Origin: Streptomyces sp. sk2.1
Lineage (GTDB): Bacteria > Actinomycetota > Actinomycetes > Streptomycetales > Streptomycetaceae
Assembly (NCBI RefSeq): GCF_008120935.1
Contig: NZ_RDBO01000020.1
Coordinates: forward strand, 309,841-365,959
Reading direction: 5' to 3'
DNA: 56,119 nt
The notes beneath the pieces were generated by a model. That model was not told where the DNA came from. It made no database searches and saw only the letters and a list, made by a program, of their open reading frames with translations. This document shows positions 17,091 to 24,065 of this stretch, in pieces; the first letter of the stretch is position 1, and every line of letters begins with the position of its first letter. A program made the translations under genes and the position numbers.

Positions 17091-17744
17091 TCAGGAACCC
17101 TCCGCCGCCATGCGGCGTTCCTCCTCCGGTTCGTCCTCGTCGAAGACGGCGCTGACGTCGAAGCGGCAGACCACCAGCTGCGGGTCCGCCTCGTCGAACG
17201 GCGCGCCGAGCCACTCCCCCGCCTCGGGAAGTTCCTCGGCGGCCGTGACCCACAGCGTGGAGTCGCCCTCCTCCAGCCCGAACTCCGTGTGCCTGGAGGC
17301 GATCTCGTCCGGTTCGTACTCCCCGAAGAGCACGCCGAGCGCCGCGTGGACGCTGGAGCCGACGACCGCGGCGTGCTCGTCCCGGTCGTCCCGGTCGAGG
17401 TCGGCGATCCGCTGGGCCTGTGCGAGCAGCCTCGGCGGTTCCACCACCGCGTAGTCGCGCCGGATCAGCACGCTGAGCGCGTTCGGCTCCTCGGGTCCGG
17501 TGTACGGCGGAAGCGCGTCCTGCGCACCCGGGATCTCGAAGGGAGTGACTTCGTCGTAGCGGTCGTAGAGCAACTCGTCGTAGGACTCGGCGGCAGCGGC
17601 CAGTGCGTTGAACGCGTCGTAGACGGCCGTGTCGTCGTCCCCGGTACGGCGTTCGACCGCCGCGAGATGGTGGTCGAGCGCGGCTTTGATCGCCTCCGCG
17701 GCGGCGCGTACCTCGGCAGCGGTGGGCTGCGCAGCATCAGACAT
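17091..17744 (-). CDS. Conserved actinobacterial protein of unknown function
   Basis: A 217-residue acidic cytoplasmic protein with no membrane segment or signal peptide. I do not recognise a characterised domain. The N-terminal half is helical (AAEVRAAAEAIKAALDHHLAAVERRTG, then an AVYDAFNALAAAAESYDELLYDRYDEVTPFE stretch). The centre has RRDYAVVEPPRLLAQAQ, and the C-terminus is very acidic (FDEDEPEEERRMAAEGS). The ATG at 17744 (MSDAAQPTAAEVR) is chosen. The upstream extension to 17783 contains cysteine-rich, non-conserved residues. It is divergent from the DUF5703 gene with 47 bases between the starts, so the promoters overlap. Confidence 0.7.
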   Translation of the reverse strand: MSDAAQPTAAEVRAAAEAIKAALDHHLAAVERRTGDDDTAVYDAFNALAAAAESYDELLYDRYDEVTPFEIPGAQDALPPYTGPEEPNALSVLIRRDYAVVEPPRLLAQAQRIADLDRDDRDEHAAVVGSSVHAALGVLFGEYEPDEIASRHTEFGLEEGDSTLWVTAAEELPEAGEWLGAPFDEADPQLVVCRFDVSAVFDEDEPEEERRMAAEGS

Positions 17745-17791
17745 GGTGCAGACGCTATCCGTACACGGGCTCTGCCCGCACAATAGATGCG

Positions 17792-17980
17792 ATGCCGGAA
17801 TACGAATTTGTCGATGTGTACGTACCGCGCGGGGTCTCCCGCAAGGAGACGGCCCGCCTGCTGACCGACCACGCCGAGTATGGTCACTGGGAGTTGGACC
17901 GGCTGACGCTGCGTCGCGACGGCAGCCGCAGGGTGCGGCTGCGCCGACGGATCATCCGCCAGCTCCGCGCCACCTGGTGA
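17792..17980 (+). CDS. DUF5703 family small protein
   Basis: A 62-residue strongly basic protein (MPEYEFVDVYVPRGVSRKET..., ending RVRLRRRIIRQLRATW) of a family recorded as DUF5703 and found in actinobacteria. It has no signal peptide or membrane helix. The many arginines in the second half would suit nucleic-acid or acidic-partner binding, but no function is known. It could interact with an acidic neighbour such as the divergent protein at 17091-17744; that is inference from charge only. A strong terminator follows immediately. Confidence 0.8.
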   Translation: MPEYEFVDVYVPRGVSRKETARLLTDHAEYGHWELDRLTLRRDGSRRVRLRRRIIRQLRATW

Positions 17981-17984
17981 GACG

Positions 17985-18014
17985 GAACGGGCCCCGCGGT
18001 GGCGGGGCCCGTTC
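17985..18014. terminator. Bidirectional terminator between DUF5703 and chpC
   Basis: Perfect 13-base arms (17985-17997 and 18002-18014) with a 4-base loop, followed on the plus strand by GTTCGTTCTC. It starts five bases after the DUF5703 stop, and the chpC stop (18049) faces it. Confidence 0.85.
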
Positions 18015-18048
18015 GTTCTCATCGTGTTCGTGCCACCGCTCCGGTCCG

Positions 18049-18774
18049 TTATGCGGACATCCGGGCGCGGCGGTAGAGCACGGTGCCCGCGCCCGCGAGC
18101 AGCAGTCCCGCGCTCGCCGGGACCAGCAGGTCGAGCCCGCCCGCGCCGGTGTGCGCAAGCTGTTCGACGTGCTGCGGTTCGGGCTTGTTCGGCACGGTCG
18201 GCTTCTCCGGGGTCGGAGGCTTGGGCTCGGTGACCGGGGGTTCGACGGGCGGCGGCGTGACGACGTCCGTGCCGTTCTCGCAGTCGTTGCCGAAGGTGGG
18301 GTTGAGCAGGCCGCCGACGGTGATGCTGTTCCCGCAGACGTTCACGGGGATGTCGATGGGCACTGCGATGTTGTTGCCGGACAGCACGCCCGGCGAGCCC
18401 TTCGTGACGCCCTGGGCCGTGGCCCCGCCGCCGAGCGGGGCCCGGTGCTTGCCCGTGCCCGGCCGACTCGCGTCGGTGAGGTCGCCGGAGACCTGGCTGC
18501 CGGAGGCGTGCTTGCCCTGGGAGCCGTCCTGCGATTCGTTCCCGCAGGTGTTTCCGAACGCCGGGTTGAGCAGCGCCACGACGTCCACGGAGTTGCCGCA
18601 CACGTTGACCGGCACGTGCACCGGGATCTGTACCGAATTCCCTGAAAGCACCCCCGGGGAATTCGTTGCGCCGCCGGACGCTCCCGCGTCGGCGTGCGCG
18701 TAACCGCCGCTCAGCGCGAGTGCGCCACCTGCGGCCGCCATGGTGATCAGGCCTTTGCGCGTGACCTGTCGCAT
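18049..18774 (-). CDS. chpC: Long chaplin with two chaplin domains and a sortase signal (ChpC-like)
   Basis: A 241-residue secreted, cell-wall-anchored hydrophobic protein of the aerial-hyphae surface layer. Residues 1-30 are the signal peptide (ending AHADAG). The first chaplin domain (about 35-78) has SPGVLSGNSVQIPVHVPVNV, CGN and NPAFGNTCGN; the second (about 128-172) repeats it. Each domain holds the conserved cysteine pair. A proline-rich wall-spanning stretch precedes the sortase motif LAHTG (206-210), a hydrophobic helix and the RRAR tail. Class E sortases cut LAxTG motifs in Streptomyces. Chaplins assemble into amyloid fibres that lower surface tension so hyphae can grow into air. The name chpC rests on its place next to a chpH-like gene, as in S. 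coelicolor. Confidence 0.92.
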   Translation of the reverse strand: MRQVTRKGLITMAAAGGALALSGGYAHADAGASGGATNSPGVLSGNSVQIPVHVPVNVCGNSVDVVALLNPAFGNTCGNESQDGSQGKHASGSQVSGDLTDASRPGTGKHRAPLGGGATAQGVTKGSPGVLSGNNIAVPIDIPVNVCGNSITVGGLLNPTFGNDCENGTDVVTPPPVEPPVTEPKPPTPEKPTVPNKPEPQHVEQLAHTGAGGLDLLVPASAGLLLAGAGTVLYRRARMSA

Positions 18775-18842
18775 AGGTGTTTCCTGCCTTCTGACCTTCC
18801 GGAAAACCCCCGGACTCGACCGTGCGGGGGCGGAGTACCAGT

Positions 18843-18875
18843 GGCCCCGGAGTGCATGGCGTGCACTCCGGGGCC
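18843..18875 (-). terminator. Strong hairpin between chpH and chpC
   Basis: Perfect 14-base arms (18843-18856 and 18862-18875) with the loop TGGCG. On the minus strand it lies 37 bases after the chpH stop and 69 bases before the chpC start. It would end most chpH transcripts or attenuate read-through, letting the short chaplin be made in excess over the long one. A smaller hairpin (18887-18892/18895-18900) sits just before it. Confidence 0.8.
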
Positions 18876-18911
18876 GACCGGTTTCAAACCCTCAAGGGTT
18901 GACGCACAACG

Positions 18912-19145
18912 TCAGGCGTTGACGCAGGTGTTGCCGAAGGCGGGGTTCAGCAGCCCGATCACGTTGATCGTGTTGCCGCACACGTTCAGCGGGACGTGGA
19001 TCGGCACCTGGATGGTGTTGCCCGAGATCACGCCGGGGTTGCCGAGGGCGGCACCCTGGGCGCCGGAGTCCGCGACGGCCATGCCCGCACCCGCGAGCAC
19101 CAGACCGCCAGTGACAGCCGCAGCAGCGACGACCTTCTTGATCAT
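18912..19145 (-). CDS. chpH: Short chaplin (ChpH-like)
   Basis: A 77-residue secreted chaplin. Residues 1-26 are the signal peptide (MIKKVVAAAAVTGGLVLAGA, ending AVADS). The mature part is one chaplin domain of about 50 residues with NPGVISGNTIQVPIHVPLNV, then CGNTINVIGLLNPAFGNTC with the two conserved cysteines. There is no sortase motif, so it is released and can self-assemble on the surface or be tethered by the long chaplins. An AGGAGG ribosome site lies just upstream of the ATG, preceded by a hairpin in the leader. ChpH is one of the two short chaplins made early in S. coelicolor development. Developmental control by BldN is expected from that work but I could not read a clear BldN promoter here. 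Confidence 0.95.
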   Translation of the reverse strand: MIKKVVAAAAVTGGLVLAGAGMAVADSGAQGAALGNPGVISGNTIQVPIHVPLNVCGNTINVIGLLNPAFGNTCVNA

Positions 19146-19163
19146 GATTCCTCCTAGTTGGCA

Positions 19164-19188
19164 ATGCGGTCCCAGCCGCGGACCGCAT
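19164..19188 (-). promoter_or_regulatory. Hairpin in the chpH 5' leader
   Basis: Nine-base arms ATGCGGTCC (19164-19172) and GGACCGCAT (19180-19188) with a 7-base loop lie 19 to 43 bases before the chpH start, just 5' of the AGGAGG site. It may stabilise the message or act as a regulator site. No known riboswitch is recognised. Confidence 0.45.
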
Positions 19189-19320
19189 CACGTGTAACGA
19201 GGAAGAGGTAATCGGGCTACGAGCGTATGGTTCCTTTCACTCGTTCCGGTCAAATACGCACACGCTGCCGATTACCGATGCGGGAAACGGGTGGAAAGTC
19301 GGCGGAAAACCGGCGGGGAC

Positions 19321-20646
19321 TCAGCAGTTGTCGATGAAACGGTCGAGCACCCGCACGCCGAACTTCAGCCCGTCCACCGGCACCCGCTCGTCCACTCCGT
19401 GGAACATGCCCGCGAAGTCGAGCTCCGGCGGCAGCTTCAGCGGGGCGAAGCCGAAGCAGCGGATGCCGAGGTCGTCGAAGGACTTCGCGTCGGTGCCGCC
19501 GGAGAGCATGTACGGCACGGCGCGCGCGATCGGGTCCTCCGCCTTCAGGGCGACCTGCATGGCGTCGACGAGCGCGCCGTCGAAGCTGGTCTCCAGCGCC
19601 TTGTCGCCGTGCACGTCCTCGCGCTTCACGCGCGGGCCGAGGATCCGGTCCAGGTCGGCCAGGAACTCCTCCTCGTGGCCGGGCAGGAACCGTCCGTCGA
19701 CGTGGGCGGTGGCCTGGCCGGGGATCACGTTCACCTTGTAGCCGGCGCCGAGCATGGTGGGGGCGGCGGAGTTGCGGAGCGTGGCGCCGACCATCTTGGC
19801 GATGCCGCCCAGCTTGGCGAGCGTGGCCTCCATGTCCTCCGGGTCGAGCGGGGTGCCGAGCGCGTCGGACAGCTCGTCGAGGAAGGAGCGCACCGTCTTG
19901 GTCACCCGGACCGGCCACTCGTGCCGCCCGAGCCGCCCGACCGCCTCGCAGAGCTCGGTGATCGCGTTGTCGTCGTTGGTCATCGAGCCGTGGCCGGCGG
20001 TGCCGTCCACGGTGAGCCGCATCCAGTGCATGCCCTTCTGCGCGGTCTCGACGAGGTAGAGCCGCAGGTTCTCGTTGACCGTGAAGGAGAAGCCGCCGAC
20101 CTCGCCGATCGCCTCGTTGACCCCCTCGAAGAGCCCGGGGTGCTTGTCGACCAGGTACCGCGCGCCGTACGTGCCGCCCGCCTCCTCGTCCGCGAGGAAC
20201 GCGAGGACGATGTCGCGCGGGGGCTTGCGGCCGCTGCGCATCCGGTCGCGGACGACCGCGAGGGTCATCGCGTCCATGTCCTTCATGTCGACCGCGCCCC
20301 GGCCCCACACGCAGCCGTCCGCGATCTCGCCCGAGAACGGATGGTGCGTCCAGTCGTGCGCGTTGGCCGGGACCACGTCGGTGTGGCCGTGGATCAGCAG
20401 CGCGGGCCTGGACGGGTCCTCGCCCTCGATCCGTGCCACCGTCGAGGCCCGGCCCTTGTGGGACTCGAAGATCTGCGGCTCCAGTCCGACCTCGGCGAGC
20501 TGCTCCGCGACGTACTCGGCCGCGCGCCGCTCCCCCGGCCCCGAGTGGTCCCCGTAGTTGCTGGTGTCGATCCGGATCAGCTCACGACAGAGGTCCACGA
20601 CCTCGTCCTCGCCGGAGACCGTCCGGGTCGTGCTGGTCTCGCTCAC
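19321..20646 (-). CDS. M20/M25/M40-family metallopeptidase (dipeptidase/deacylase-like)
   Basis: A 441-residue zinc amidohydrolase of the M20 peptidase clan. Metal and catalytic residues are seen in LIHGHTDVVPA, WGRGAVDMKDM, LADEEAGG and the late SGGTDAKSF. The lid/dimerisation domain (GTAGHGSMTNDDNA) lies between. There is no signal peptide, so it is cytoplasmic. It removes terminal residues or acyl groups from peptides or amino-acid conjugates; the exact substrate cannot be told. The GTG at 20646 has a strong GGAAGGAAG ribosome site and starts the conserved domain (VSETSTTRTVSGEDEVV). The longer frame to 20718 is rejected. Transcription is away from the tRNA gene. Confidence 0.9.
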   Translation of the reverse strand: MSETSTTRTVSGEDEVVDLCRELIRIDTSNYGDHSGPGERRAAEYVAEQLAEVGLEPQIFESHKGRASTVARIEGEDPSRPALLIHGHTDVVPANAHDWTHHPFSGEIADGCVWGRGAVDMKDMDAMTLAVVRDRMRSGRKPPRDIVLAFLADEEAGGTYGARYLVDKHPGLFEGVNEAIGEVGGFSFTVNENLRLYLVETAQKGMHWMRLTVDGTAGHGSMTNDDNAITELCEAVGRLGRHEWPVRVTKTVRSFLDELSDALGTPLDPEDMEATLAKLGGIAKMVGATLRNSAAPTMLGAGYKVNVIPGQATAHVDGRFLPGHEEEFLADLDRILGPRVKREDVHGDKALETSFDGALVDAMQVALKAEDPIARAVPYMLSGGTDAKSFDDLGIRCFGFAPLKLPPELDFAGMFHGVDERVPVDGLKFGVRVLDRFIDNC

Positions 20647-20830
20647 GCTGCTTCCTTCCACTGTCGCCGTGGTGTCCCTCCTCATCCTCCCGCGCCGGGC
20701 CCGCGCGCCCAAGGCCACCCGCCACTCGCCATGCGCCCTTCACACTGTCCGGGGCGTGATCGAGCACCTCCGAATGTTTGCTATTGTTTTCCACGTCGGA
20801 ACGGGCAGCGGCCCGCGAGACAGACACCTT

Positions 20831-20915
20831 GTCCGGGTGGCGGAATGGCAGACGCGCTAGCTTGAGGTGCTAGTGCCCTTTATCGGGCGTGGGGGTTCAA
20901 GTCCCCCCTCGGACA
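20831..20915 (+). tRNA. tRNA-Leu (anticodon GAG)
   Basis: The acceptor stem GTCCGGG (20831-20837) pairs with CTCGGAC (20908-20914), discriminator A at 20915. The anticodon stem CTAGC/GCTAG (20857-20861/20869-20873) encloses loop TTGAGGT with anticodon GAG at 20864-20866, reading CUC/CUU leucine codons. A long variable arm (TGCCC-TTTAT-CGGGCG) identifies a class II tRNA, and the T arm GGGGG-TTCAAGT-CCCCC is standard. The encoded 3' end is ACA, not CCA, so CCA is added after transcription. CUC is a very common leucine codon in this genome. Confidence 0.97.
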
Positions 20916-21049
20916 CAGCGGCGAGTGCCGGTCAGGAGAGATCCTGACCGGCACTTCGCGTTGTGCCCCCGCCACGGCGCGGGGAGCCGCGGACGGGCGG
21001 GCGGTGCCACTGCGGGGACGCCCGGGAGACGAGCGAGGAGCCGGCAACC

Positions 21050-21085
21050 ATGAGCACCGTCGTACCGGTGGGCGTGACCCAGTGA
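21050..21085 (+). CDS. Possible 11-codon leader ORF before the pseudouridine synthase gene
   Basis: ATG at 21050 encodes MSTVVPVGVTQ and stops at 21085. It has a good ribosome site (GAGGAG at 21035-21040). Its TGA overlaps the GTG start of the next gene (GTGA at 21082-21085), so ribosomes finishing this peptide could re-initiate on the downstream gene, which has no good ribosome site of its own. It could also be the remnant of a longer N-terminus. The evidence is positional only. Confidence 0.35.
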   Translation: MSTVVPVGVTQ

Positions 21086-22017
21086 GGGGGCGCGGGAAGG
21101 CCCCGGCGGCGCCGCTGGCGCAGCGGGACGGGATCGATCCGGTGCGGCTGCGGCTCCCGGAGGACCCGGACGGGGCGTGGCCGACGGTCCGCGACCATCT
21201 GCTGGCCCGGTTCGGGGACGCGATCGGGGCGGCCCGGGTGGACGCCATGTTCGCCGAGGGGCGGTTCGTCTCCACCGGGGGGCCGGTGTCCGCCGACGAG
21301 CCGTACGCGGCGGGCCGGTATCTCTGGTTCCACCGGGATTTCGCACCGGAGGAGCCGGTGCCGTTCCCGGTCGGCGTCGTGCACCGGGACGCGCACCTCG
21401 TCATCGCGGACAAGCCGCACTTCCTGGCGACCACCCCGCGTGGCCGGCACGTCACCGAGACCGCGGTGGCCCGGCTGCGCCGGGAGCTGGACCTGCCCGC
21501 GCTCCAGCCGGCGCACCGGCTGGACCGGCTGACCGCGGGCCTGGTCCTGTTCGTCGTGCGACCCGGGGAGCGGGGCGCGTACCAGACGATGTTCCGGGAC
21601 CGGCTGGTGCGCAAGGAGTACGAGGCGGTGGCGCCCCACGATCCCCGGACGGTCCTGCCGCGCACGGTGCGCAGCCGGATCGTGAAGGAGCGCGGGGTCA
21701 TCGCCGCCCGCGAGGAGCCCGGCGAGCCGAACAGCGAGAGCCGGATCGAGCTGCTGGAGCACCGGGAGGGGCTCGGCCGCTACCGGCTGCTGCCCGCCAC
21801 CGGGCGGACCCATCAGCTGCGGGTCCACATGAACGGCCTGGGGCTGCCGATCACGCACGATCCGGTCTATCCGGTGGTCGAGCCGGAGCCCGCCCCGGAC
21901 GACTGGTCGCGTCCCCTGCAGCTCCTCGCCCGGGTCCTGGAGTTCACCGATCCGGTCACGGGCGAGGCGCGCCGCTTCGAGAGCGGGCTGCGGCTGGCCG
22001 CGTGGCCGGACCGGTGA
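21082..22017 (+). CDS. RluA-family 23S rRNA pseudouridine synthase
   Basis: A 311-residue pseudouridine synthase. The family signature is clear: VVHRDAHLVIADKPHFLATTP at about 98-118, then the catalytic HRLDRLTAGLVLF with its aspartate, and the late ATGRTHQLRVHM segment. It isomerises one or more uridines in 23S rRNA (or tRNA) to pseudouridine; which site cannot be told. The GTG at 21082 is used because it overlaps the preceding short ORF. Upstream in-frame sequence to 21004 looks non-coding. It starts 167 bases after the tRNA-Leu gene and converges on the MBL hydrolase. Confidence 0.9.
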   Translation: MRGRGKAPAAPLAQRDGIDPVRLRLPEDPDGAWPTVRDHLLARFGDAIGAARVDAMFAEGRFVSTGGPVSADEPYAAGRYLWFHRDFAPEEPVPFPVGVVHRDAHLVIADKPHFLATTPRGRHVTETAVARLRRELDLPALQPAHRLDRLTAGLVLFVVRPGERGAYQTMFRDRLVRKEYEAVAPHDPRTVLPRTVRSRIVKERGVIAAREEPGEPNSESRIELLEHREGLGRYRLLPATGRTHQLRVHMNGLGLPITHDPVYPVVEPEPAPDDWSRPLQLLARVLEFTDPVTGEARRFESGLRLAAWPDR

Positions 22018-22036
22018 GCGGCCCGGGCTCCGCAGT

Positions 22037-22073
22037 CCGCGGGGCGGCCGCCGGGCCGGCGGCCGCCCCGCGG
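22037..22073. terminator. Bidirectional terminator between the pseudouridine synthase and MBL genes
   Basis: Perfect 16-base arms (22037-22052 and 22058-22073) with a 5-base loop, placed between convergent stops at 22017 and 22078. Confidence 0.85.
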
Positions 22074-22077
22074 GCCC

Positions 22078-22707
22078 TCAGTGGCCGCGGGCGATCCACT
22101 CGTCGAGGTGCGGGGCCTCCGTGCCGATGCTCGTGGAGTCGCCGTGCCCGGTGCGGACGGCGGTCTCCGGCGGCAGGGTGAGCAGCCGGTCCCGGATCGA
22201 CTCCACGATGGTCGGGAAGTGGGAGAAGGACCGGCCGGTGGCGCCGGGGCCGCCCCGGAACAGGGTGTCGCCCGTGAAGACGGTGCCCAGGCCGGGGGCG
22301 TACAGGCAGACGGCGCCGGGGGCGTGCCCCGGGGTGTGCAGCACCCGGAGGGTGGTCCCGGCGATCTCCAGTTCCTGGCCGTCGGCCAGCTCGCCGTCCG
22401 GGGCGCGGTCCGGGTGGGTCTGCTTCCACAGCGGCAGGTCGTCGGGGTGCAGCAGGACCGGTGCGCCGGTGGCGGCGGCGAGGGCGGGGGCGGCGTCGAT
22501 GTGGTCGTTGTGCGCATGCGTGCAGACGATGGCGCGCAGCGTACGGCCGTTCAGCGCGGCCTCGATGGCGTCGGCGTCGTGGGCGGCGTCGATGACGATC
22601 GCCTCGGTGTCGTCGCCGACGATCCAGACGTTGTTGTCGACGTCCCACTCCCCGCCGTCGAGGGCGAAGGTGCCGGAGGTGACGAGGTGGTCGATGCGGG
22701 CGGCCAT
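22078..22707 (-). CDS. MBL-fold hydrolase, likely partner of the mycothiol-dependent formaldehyde dehydrogenase
   Basis: A 209-residue metallo-beta-lactamase-fold hydrolase, glyoxalase II-like. The zinc-binding CTHAHNDHIDA (HxHxDH) is at about 62-72, followed by HTPGHAPG, FTGDTLF and a late TGHGDST histidine. Its ATG overlaps the last base of the mscR stop codon (TGATG), so it is co-translated with S-(hydroxymethyl)mycothiol dehydrogenase. MscR produces S-formylmycothiol, and an MBL hydrolase releasing formate and mycothiol is a sensible next step. That function is inferred from the operon and fold rather than from a diagnostic residue. Confidence 0.9.
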   Translation of the reverse strand: MAARIDHLVTSGTFALDGGEWDVDNNVWIVGDDTEAIVIDAAHDADAIEAALNGRTLRAIVCTHAHNDHIDAAPALAAATGAPVLLHPDDLPLWKQTHPDRAPDGELADGQELEIAGTTLRVLHTPGHAPGAVCLYAPGLGTVFTGDTLFRGGPGATGRSFSHFPTIVESIRDRLLTLPPETAVRTGHGDSTSIGTEAPHLDEWIARGH

Positions 22708-23792
22708 CAGAGGATCACCACCGAGCGCAGCACGTCGCCGTCGTGCATCCGGGCGAACGCCTGCTCGACGTCGCCGATCCCGATGGTCTCGGTGACGAAC
22801 GCGCCGAGGTCGAGGCGGCCCTGCTGGTGCAGGTCGACGAGCATCGGGAAGTCGCGCGAGGGCAGGCAGTCGCCGTACCAGGAGGACTTGAGCGAGCCGC
22901 CGCGGCCGAAGACGTCGAGCAGCGGGAGCTCCAGCTGCATCTCCGGGGTGGGGACGCCGACCAGGACGACGGTGCCCGCGAGGTCACGGGCGTAGAAGGC
23001 CTGCTTGTACGTCTCCGGGCGGCCGACCGCCTCGATGACCACGTCCGCGCCGTTGCCGTCGGTCAGGGCGCGGATCGCCTCGACCGGGTCGGTGGCGCGG
23101 GAGTTGACGGTGTGCGTGGCACCCATCGTCCTCGCCGTCTCCAGCTTGCGGTCGTCGATGTCGACGGCGATGATCTTCGCCGCGCCGGCCAGCCGGGCGC
23201 CCGCGATCGCCGCGTCGCCCACGCCGCCGCAGCCGATCACGGCGACCGAGTCGCCGCGGCCGACCTGGCCGGTGTTGATGGCGGCGCCGATGCCCGCCAT
23301 CACACCGCAGCCGAGCAGCCCGGCGACGGCCGGGGAGACCTCCGGATCGACCTTGGTGCACTGCCCGGCGGCGACCAGGGTCTTCTCGGCGAACGCGCCG
23401 ATGCCGAGCGCCGGCGACAGCTCCGTGCCGTCGAGCAGCGTCATCTTCTGCTTCGCGTTGTGGGTGTCGAAGCAGTACCAGGGGCGGCCGCGCAGGCACG
23501 CCCGGCACTGGCCACACACGGCACGCCAGTTGAGGACGACGAAGTCGCCGGGCGCGACGTCCGTGACGCCCTCGCCGACGGACTCCACCACACCGGACGC
23601 CTCGTGGCCGAGCAGGAACGGGAAGTCGTCGTTGATCCCGCCCTGCTTGTAGTGCAGATCGGTGTGACAGACGCCGCACGCCTGGATCTTCACCACGGCC
23701 TCACCGGGGCCCGGGTCCGGGATCACGATCGTCTCGACCCGTACCGGCTCGTTCTTCCCCGGTGCGATGACCCCTTGCACCTGCTGCGACAT
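22707..23792 (-). CDS. mscR: S-(hydroxymethyl)mycothiol dehydrogenase (mycothiol-dependent formaldehyde dehydrogenase)
   Basis: A 361-residue zinc-containing medium-chain dehydrogenase that oxidises the formaldehyde-mycothiol adduct with NAD+. It may also reduce S-nitrosomycothiol. The catalytic zinc ligands are in GVCHTDLHY and [10 protein letters not shown]. The structural zinc lobe reads [16 protein letters not shown], and the cofactor motif is [20 protein letters not shown] with an acidic residue after it for NAD preference. The close match to class III alcohol dehydrogenases, in an organism with mshC nearby, supports the mycothiol form. It is the first gene of a two-gene detoxification operon with the MBL hydrolase. 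No SigR-type promoter was found in 23793-23900. Confidence 0.93.
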   Translation of the reverse strand: MSQQVQGVIAPGKNEPVRVETIVIPDPGPGEAVVKIQACGVCHTDLHYKQGGINDDFPFLLGHEASGVVESVGEGVTDVAPGDFVVLNWRAVCGQCRACLRGRPWYCFDTHNAKQKMTLLDGTELSPALGIGAFAEKTLVAAGQCTKVDPEVSPAVAGLLGCGVMAGIGAAINTGQVGRGDSVAVIGCGGVGDAAIAGARLAGAAKIIAVDIDDRKLETARTMGATHTVNSRATDPVEAIRALTDGNGADVVIEAVGRPETYKQAFYARDLAGTVVLVGVPTPEMQLELPLLDVFGRGGSLKSSWYGDCLPSRDFPMLVDLHQQGRLDLGAFVTETIGIGDVEQAFARMHDGDVLRSVVIL

Positions 23793-24065
23793 ACCGCGGT
23801 CTCCCTGTTTCCGTCATTTCGCGAAGATCCAACGCGACCAACCGTACGCCCCGCGAGGGTGTCACGGCGGCGCGCCGCATTGGCGGGAAACAACTGCCGT
23901 ACACCTGGCCCGATGCTCCTCTTTCGGTCAGATGCCGCATATCAGTGAACTCCGGCGCTTTCCGAGCCGTCCTTCGATGTGCAGGGGCCGCCGGATCGAT
24001 ACCTGCGGGGGCAGGGGTCTCGCGGCCCATCAGCAGTGGAATGAAGGATCATGGGGGGAAGAACC

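Noticed and set aside
20831..20940. tRNA-Leu as an integration site (attB) for a mobile element
   Set aside because: No integrase gene and no second copy of the tRNA 3' end were seen in the window; flanking genes are ordinary chromosomal ones.
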